The notes under the pieces were generated by a model. The model was not told where the DNA came from. It was given only the letters and a program-made list of their open reading frames with translations, and searched no databases. Shown here in pieces: positions 60,849-64,000 of a DNA stretch of 64,000 nucleotides; positions within the stretch are counted from its first letter, which is position 1, and the number at the start of each line of letters is the position of its first letter. The translations under genes and the position numbers were made by a program. Source of the stretch: Octadecabacter sp. SW4 (lineage in GTDB: Bacteria > Pseudomonadota > Alphaproteobacteria > Rhodobacterales > Rhodobacteraceae); assembly GCF_008065155.1 (NCBI RefSeq), contig NZ_CP042819.1, positions 2,796,922-2,860,921 of the forward strand, read 5' to 3'.

Positions 60849-60854
60849 GCGGAT

Positions 60855-61079
60855 TTAGCGTATTAACTGGCCAACAACCCGCACGAAGACATTAGGGATT
60901 TCGTTGATCTCGTAGCCGCCGGGTTTCTGGGACACCGCAAGGGCGATCAACCCGCCGCCAATCAACACCATAATGGCGGCAGCGCGGGGCGCGCGCCCCT
61001 CGGCAAAAGCGCCCAAGATGGGCGGGATAGAAAAGGCTGCAACAATCAGCCCGATTACCAGCATCACGTCAGGATTCAT
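60855..61079 (-). CDS. Small membrane protein, unknown function
   Basis: A 74-residue protein with two hydrophobic helices (residues ~4-24 VMLVIGLIVAAFSIPPILGAF and ~33-50 AAAIMVLIGGGLIALAVS) joined by a short basic loop, and a soluble tail. It lies 39 bases after pyk on the same strand and is probably co-transcribed with it. Family not recognised. Confidence 0.75.
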   Translation of the reverse strand: MNPDVMLVIGLIVAAFSIPPILGAFAEGRAPRAAAIMVLIGGGLIALAVSQKPGGYEINEIPNVFVRVVGQLIR

Positions 61080-61118
61080 CGCCCAAAAAAACCTTTCACC
61101 CGTTACGTTGGGGAAAGG

Positions 61119-62564
61119 CTACTCTGTTTCCGCAGCAAAGATCAAACGTTCCTCGCAGGGGGCCACGCGCAGAATATTGGTCGACCCGGGCGTGTTGAAC
61201 GGCACACCTGCAGTCACGACGATCATATCCTTTTTCGTCGCGACGCCCTGGGACACAGCTGCGCGAACGGCTTCGATCACCGCGGACTTAAAGCGGTTCA
61301 CATCGCCCGACATGACGCAATTGGTGCCCCATGTCAGGCACAACCGCCGGGCGGTTTTCTGAATCGTGGTCAAGGCGACGATCGGCACACGCGGACGTTC
61401 GCGCGCGACCAACAGCGCGGTCGTTCCAGATTCTGAATAACAACAGATCGCCTTGATATCAGCAGTCTCGGCGATCTCGCGGGCGGCCGCGACAATGCCA
61501 TCGGCCACGCTTTTACGATCTGCACGACGCGAGGATTCGATGATATCGCGATAGGTCGGATCGGCCTCAACCTCCATCGCGACGTTGTTCATGGTCTGCA
61601 CGGCCTCGATCGGGAACGATCCGGCGGCACTTTCCGCACTGAGCATGATCGCATCCGCGCCCTCATAGATGGCGGTGGCCACGTCCGAGACTTCGGCGCG
61701 GGTCGGCATCGGGCTGTCGATCATCGATTCAAGCATCTGCGTGGCAACGATCACCGGTTTGGCGGCCGCACGGCACTTGCGCACCAATTGTTTCTGGATC
61801 GGCGGGACATTCTGCACGGGCAGTTCCACACCCAGATCGCCGCGTGCCACCATGATCCCGTCAGACACGGCCAGAATATCGTCAAATGCCTTTACAGCGG
61901 CGGGCTTTTCGATCTTGGACAGGATCGCGGCGCGCCCCTTGGCCAGCTTGCGGGCCTCATCCACATCGGCGGGGCGCTGCACAAACGACAGCGCCAGCCA
62001 GTCGACCCCCAACTCGCAGACAAATTCCAGATCCTTGCGGTCCTTGTCCGACAGCGCCGCCAGCGGCAGCACGACATCAGGCACGTTCACGCCCTTGCGA
62101 TTGGACACTGTGCCGCCCACAACGACGACGCAATTGGCGAAATCCGCGCCGCAATCCTTGACCCGCAGCTTGATCTTGCCGTCATTCACCAACAGGTGCG
62201 AGCCGGGCTCGAGTGCGTCGAAAATTTCCTTGTGGGGCAGTTGCACGCGGTTCACGTCACCCGGTGCATCGCTCAGATCAAGGCGGAACGACGCGCCAAC
62301 CTCAAGCTCCTCTTCTTCGTTGGCAAAGACGCCAAGACGCAGCTTAGGCCCCTGCAGATCGGCGAGAATGGCAATCGGACTACCCAGATCATCCTCGATC
62401 TTGCGGATGATCGCGTGGCGGGCGCGAATTTCCGCATGATCGCCGTGGCTCATGTTCAGGCGAAACACATCTGCGCCGGCCTCGTGCAGGGCGCGGATCA
62501 TCTTTTCGTCGTTGGACGCAGGCCCAAGGGTCGCGACGATTTTCACATTCCGAGAGCGTTTCAT
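61119..62564 (-). CDS. pyk: Pyruvate kinase
   Basis: A 481-residue pyruvate kinase: KIVATLGPASNDEKMIRALH, FRLNMSHGDHAEIRARH, LADLQGPKLRLGVF, the metal-binding SKIEKPAAVKAFDDILAVSD, MVARGDLGVELP and the ATQMLESMI loop, then the C-terminal allosteric domain. It makes pyruvate and ATP in lower glycolysis, the end of both Entner-Doudoroff and the galactonate route upstream in this window. Confidence 0.96.
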   Translation of the reverse strand: MKRSRNVKIVATLGPASNDEKMIRALHEAGADVFRLNMSHGDHAEIRARHAIIRKIEDDLGSPIAILADLQGPKLRLGVFANEEEELEVGASFRLDLSDAPGDVNRVQLPHKEIFDALEPGSHLLVNDGKIKLRVKDCGADFANCVVVVGGTVSNRKGVNVPDVVLPLAALSDKDRKDLEFVCELGVDWLALSFVQRPADVDEARKLAKGRAAILSKIEKPAAVKAFDDILAVSDGIMVARGDLGVELPVQNVPPIQKQLVRKCRAAAKPVIVATQMLESMIDSPMPTRAEVSDVATAIYEGADAIMLSAESAAGSFPIEAVQTMNNVAMEVEADPTYRDIIESSRRADRKSVADGIVAAAREIAETADIKAICCYSESGTTALLVARERPRVPIVALTTIQKTARRLCLTWGTNCVMSGDVNRFKSAVIEAVRAAVSQGVATKKDMIVVTAGVPFNTPGSTNILRVAPCEERLIFAAETE

Positions 62565-62698
62565 CTGGATCGTCCTTTTAAGTCTTGCTGCGCGCCGTTA
62601 CCGCTAACGCCGCTGTTGTCGCCTTATTGCGCAATTCACTTCCCGCTACAACTATTCTAAACGCAATGACATGGACTTGACAGGCACCGGACACAGCT

Positions 62699-63439
62699 GT
62701 GACTCACTTACCTTTTGAAATTGTCGGCGCGGATCGCCCCGCGAAATGGCTGGTGATATGTGACCACGCCACAAATGCCGTGCCAGACTGGATCAATGGC
62801 GGCGATCTGGGGCTGCACGCCGAAGATATGCATCGCCACATTGCCTATGACGTGGGCGCGGCAGGCGTGACCCACGCACTGGCCGCATTGCTGGACGCCC
62901 CTGCGATCCTGTCAAATTTCTCGCGGCTGGTGATTGACCCGAACCGCGGGTTGGATGACCCGACCTTGCTGATGAAGATCTATGACGGCACAGTCATTCC
63001 CGCCAACCGGCACGCCGATGCCAACGAATTGGCGCGCCGCCGCCGCGCCCTATACGAGCCCTATCACACTGCAATTGCCAAGATGGCGGCGCGGCAAAAG
63101 GATACGATTATCCTGTCAGTTCACAGCTTTACGCCACAATTGAACGGGCGCCCGCCCCGCCCTTGGGAGATCGGCATCCTGCACGAAGGTGATGACCGCC
63201 TGCCCGATCCGCTGATTGCCTTGCTGCGTCAGGAAACCGACCTGACCGTGGGCGATAACGAACCCTACGCAGGCCACCTGCCCGGCGACACGGTTGACCG
63301 GCATGCCCTGCAAACGGGGCGGCCCAACGCGTTGGTCGAACTGCGCAATGACCTGATTGACAGCTTCGAGGATCAAATCGCATGGGCCGAACGGCTCGCC
63401 CCGATCCTTCAAGCGGCGCGAATCCGTGCCAATCTCTGA
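62699..63439 (+). CDS. N-formylglutamate amidohydrolase family protein
   Basis: A 246-residue protein of the FGase family: WLVICDHATNAVPDWINGG, AYDVGAAGVTHALAALLDAP, FSRLVIDPNRGLDDPTLLM, SVHSFTPQLNGRPRPWEIG-like metal-site region and the VELRNDLI end. HutG-type members deformylate N-formylglutamate in histidine breakdown, but no hut genes are near, so the substrate is open. GTG 62699 is the only start compatible with the fold's beginning. It is divergent from pyk. Confidence 0.88.
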   Translation: MTHLPFEIVGADRPAKWLVICDHATNAVPDWINGGDLGLHAEDMHRHIAYDVGAAGVTHALAALLDAPAILSNFSRLVIDPNRGLDDPTLLMKIYDGTVIPANRHADANELARRRRALYEPYHTAIAKMAARQKDTIILSVHSFTPQLNGRPPRPWEIGILHEGDDRLPDPLIALLRQETDLTVGDNEPYAGHLPGDTVDRHALQTGRPNALVELRNDLIDSFEDQIAWAERLAPILQAARIRANL

Positions 63440-63455
63440 TCCAAAGGAGGCCGCT

Positions 63456-63773
63456 ATGGACGCCCAAACCAAACTCGAAATCGAAGCCGCTGCATTCCGT
63501 CGCCTACGAGACCACCTGATGCAGGATCGGCCCGACGTGCAAAACATCGATTTGATGAACCTGGCTGGATTCTGCCGCAACTGCCTGTCGCGCTGGTATC
63601 AGGAAGCCGCAAACGAGCGCGGCATCGACATGGACAAGGCGCAAGGGCGCGAAGCCTTTTACGGTATGCCCTATGACGACTGGCGCGCTGCCAACCAGAC
63701 CGAAGCAAGCCCCGAAAAGCAGGCGGCATTCGACGTCGCGTTCAAGGAAAACGTCACCGACCGCGAAGGCTAG
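63456..63773 (+). CDS. DUF1244 protein
   Basis: A 105-residue protein of the DUF1244 family: AAAFRRLRDHLMQDRPDVQN and NLAGFCRNCLSRWYQEAANE, with the conserved C-x-x-C. ATG 63456 follows AAAGGAGG. It is 16 bases after the N-formylglutamate amidohydrolase gene and likely in its operon. Function unknown. Its stop overlaps the opposing aminotransferase stop in CTAG (63770-63773). Confidence 0.88.
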   Translation: MDAQTKLEIEAAAFRRLRDHLMQDRPDVQNIDLMNLAGFCRNCLSRWYQEAANERGIDMDKAQGREAFYGMPYDDWRAANQTEASPEKQAAFDVAFKENVTDREG

Positions 63774-64000
63774 ACGGCGGCCTTGCGGCTTTCTTCCAGA
63801 TAAATCTCGCGCAGGCGGGCGGCCACGGGGCCGGGTGTGCCCGTGCCCACAGCCGCGCCATCCACTTCGACCACAGGCATCACAAATGTGCTGGCCGAGG
63901 TGATGAATGCTTCATCGGCGTCTTGGGCTTCGGCAATTGTAAAGGCGCGTTCTTCAACCTTCATCTGCGCCTCACGGGCAAAGCGCAGCACGGCGGCGCG
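63770..64000 (-). CDS. Class IV (D-amino-acid/branched-chain) aminotransferase, C-terminal part
   Basis: The frame is open to the end of the window, so only the last 76 codons are seen. The sequence (RAFTIAEAQDADEAFITSAS, VVEVDGAAVGTGTPGPVAAR, LREIYLEESRKAA) is the C-terminal end of a PLP-fold IV aminotransferase. The EAFITSASTFVMPV and G-x-G-x-PGP blocks contact PLP phosphate in this fold. D-alanine aminotransferase is the closest guess. Confidence 0.85.
   Translation of the reverse strand, partial: RAAVLRFAREAQMKVEERAFTIAEAQDADEAFITSASTFVMPVVEVDGAAVGTGTPGPVAARLREIYLEESRKAAV

Overview
The window is about 60% GC and densely coded, with many 1-4 base gene overlaps. It reads as chromosomal DNA of an alphaproteobacterium of the Rhodobacteraceae (Roseobacter group). 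Supporting evidence is a Soe-type sulfite dehydrogenase, a TrcR (DUF1013) cell-cycle regulator, COQ9 and DUF1244 proteins, hemC/hemE/hemF side by side, a membrane-anchored cytochrome c and a YejABEF transporter. No rRNA operon, phage, intact insertion sequence or CRISPR array was seen.

Layout. 1-3.9 kb: 3' part of a soeABC-like molybdoenzyme operon, with a LysE exporter gene and a 64-codon membrane ORF embedded between soeA and soeB. 3.9-9.1 kb: a tightly overlapped galactoside operon (dgoK, KDPGal aldolase, SMP-30 lactonase, GH42 beta-galactosidase, galactose mutarotase), converging on a sulfatase-family gene. 10.9-11.3 kb: a CAU-anticodon tRNA with a good sigma70 promoter, whose 3' end is repeated in three identical 113-bp tandem units. 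11.5-16.4 kb: an FAD-linked D-2-hydroxyacid dehydrogenase and the haem genes hemC, hemE, hemF; the hemE-hemF gap holds repeats and TTAAC motifs. 16.4-21.6 kb: lipoprotein, SDR, RsmC-like methyltransferase, clpS, a penicillin-binding carboxypeptidase with SPOR domain, FAH-family hydrolase. 21.5-27.3 kb: yejABEF. 27.5-38.2 kb: cytochrome c, pheA, nudC, cpdB, SRP RNA, rsgA and the dnaX-ybaB-recR operon. 38.4-40.9 kb: methyltransferase, trcR, RNase T2.

41-47.3 kb is the most unusual stretch. A LysR gene is divergent from a five-gene redox operon (DoxX protein, FMN reductase, FSP1/NDH-2-like flavoprotein, membrane protein, and a CDGSH / divergent 4Fe-4S / CDGSH protein). Next comes a decayed zone with an amber-interrupted DUF4345 gene fused in frame to a methyltransferase remnant, and then a frameshifted quinone oxidoreductase gene. 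47.3-54.2 kb: COQ9, rpsU, DUF1304, Lrp/ald, mscL, ytoQ, a methyltransferase and a second LysR.

54.2-62.6 kb is the pheS-ASCH-pheT and rpmI-rplT neighbourhood, preceded by pyruvate kinase. An ECF42-type sigma factor and its DGPF/YCII partner sit between rplT and pheS, with a matching ECF promoter and a palindrome upstream. The window closes with N-formylglutamate amidohydrolase, a DUF1244 protein and the 3' part of a class IV aminotransferase gene.

Functionally, most genes are housekeeping (haem, translation, DNA repair, peptide uptake). The accessory material is galactoside use, sulfite oxidation, the redox operon and the ECF42 module. Five of fourteen convergent gene pairs overlap by exactly four bases at a palindromic or near-palindromic pair of stop codons. 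All family assignments are from reading translated sequences; no database search was run.
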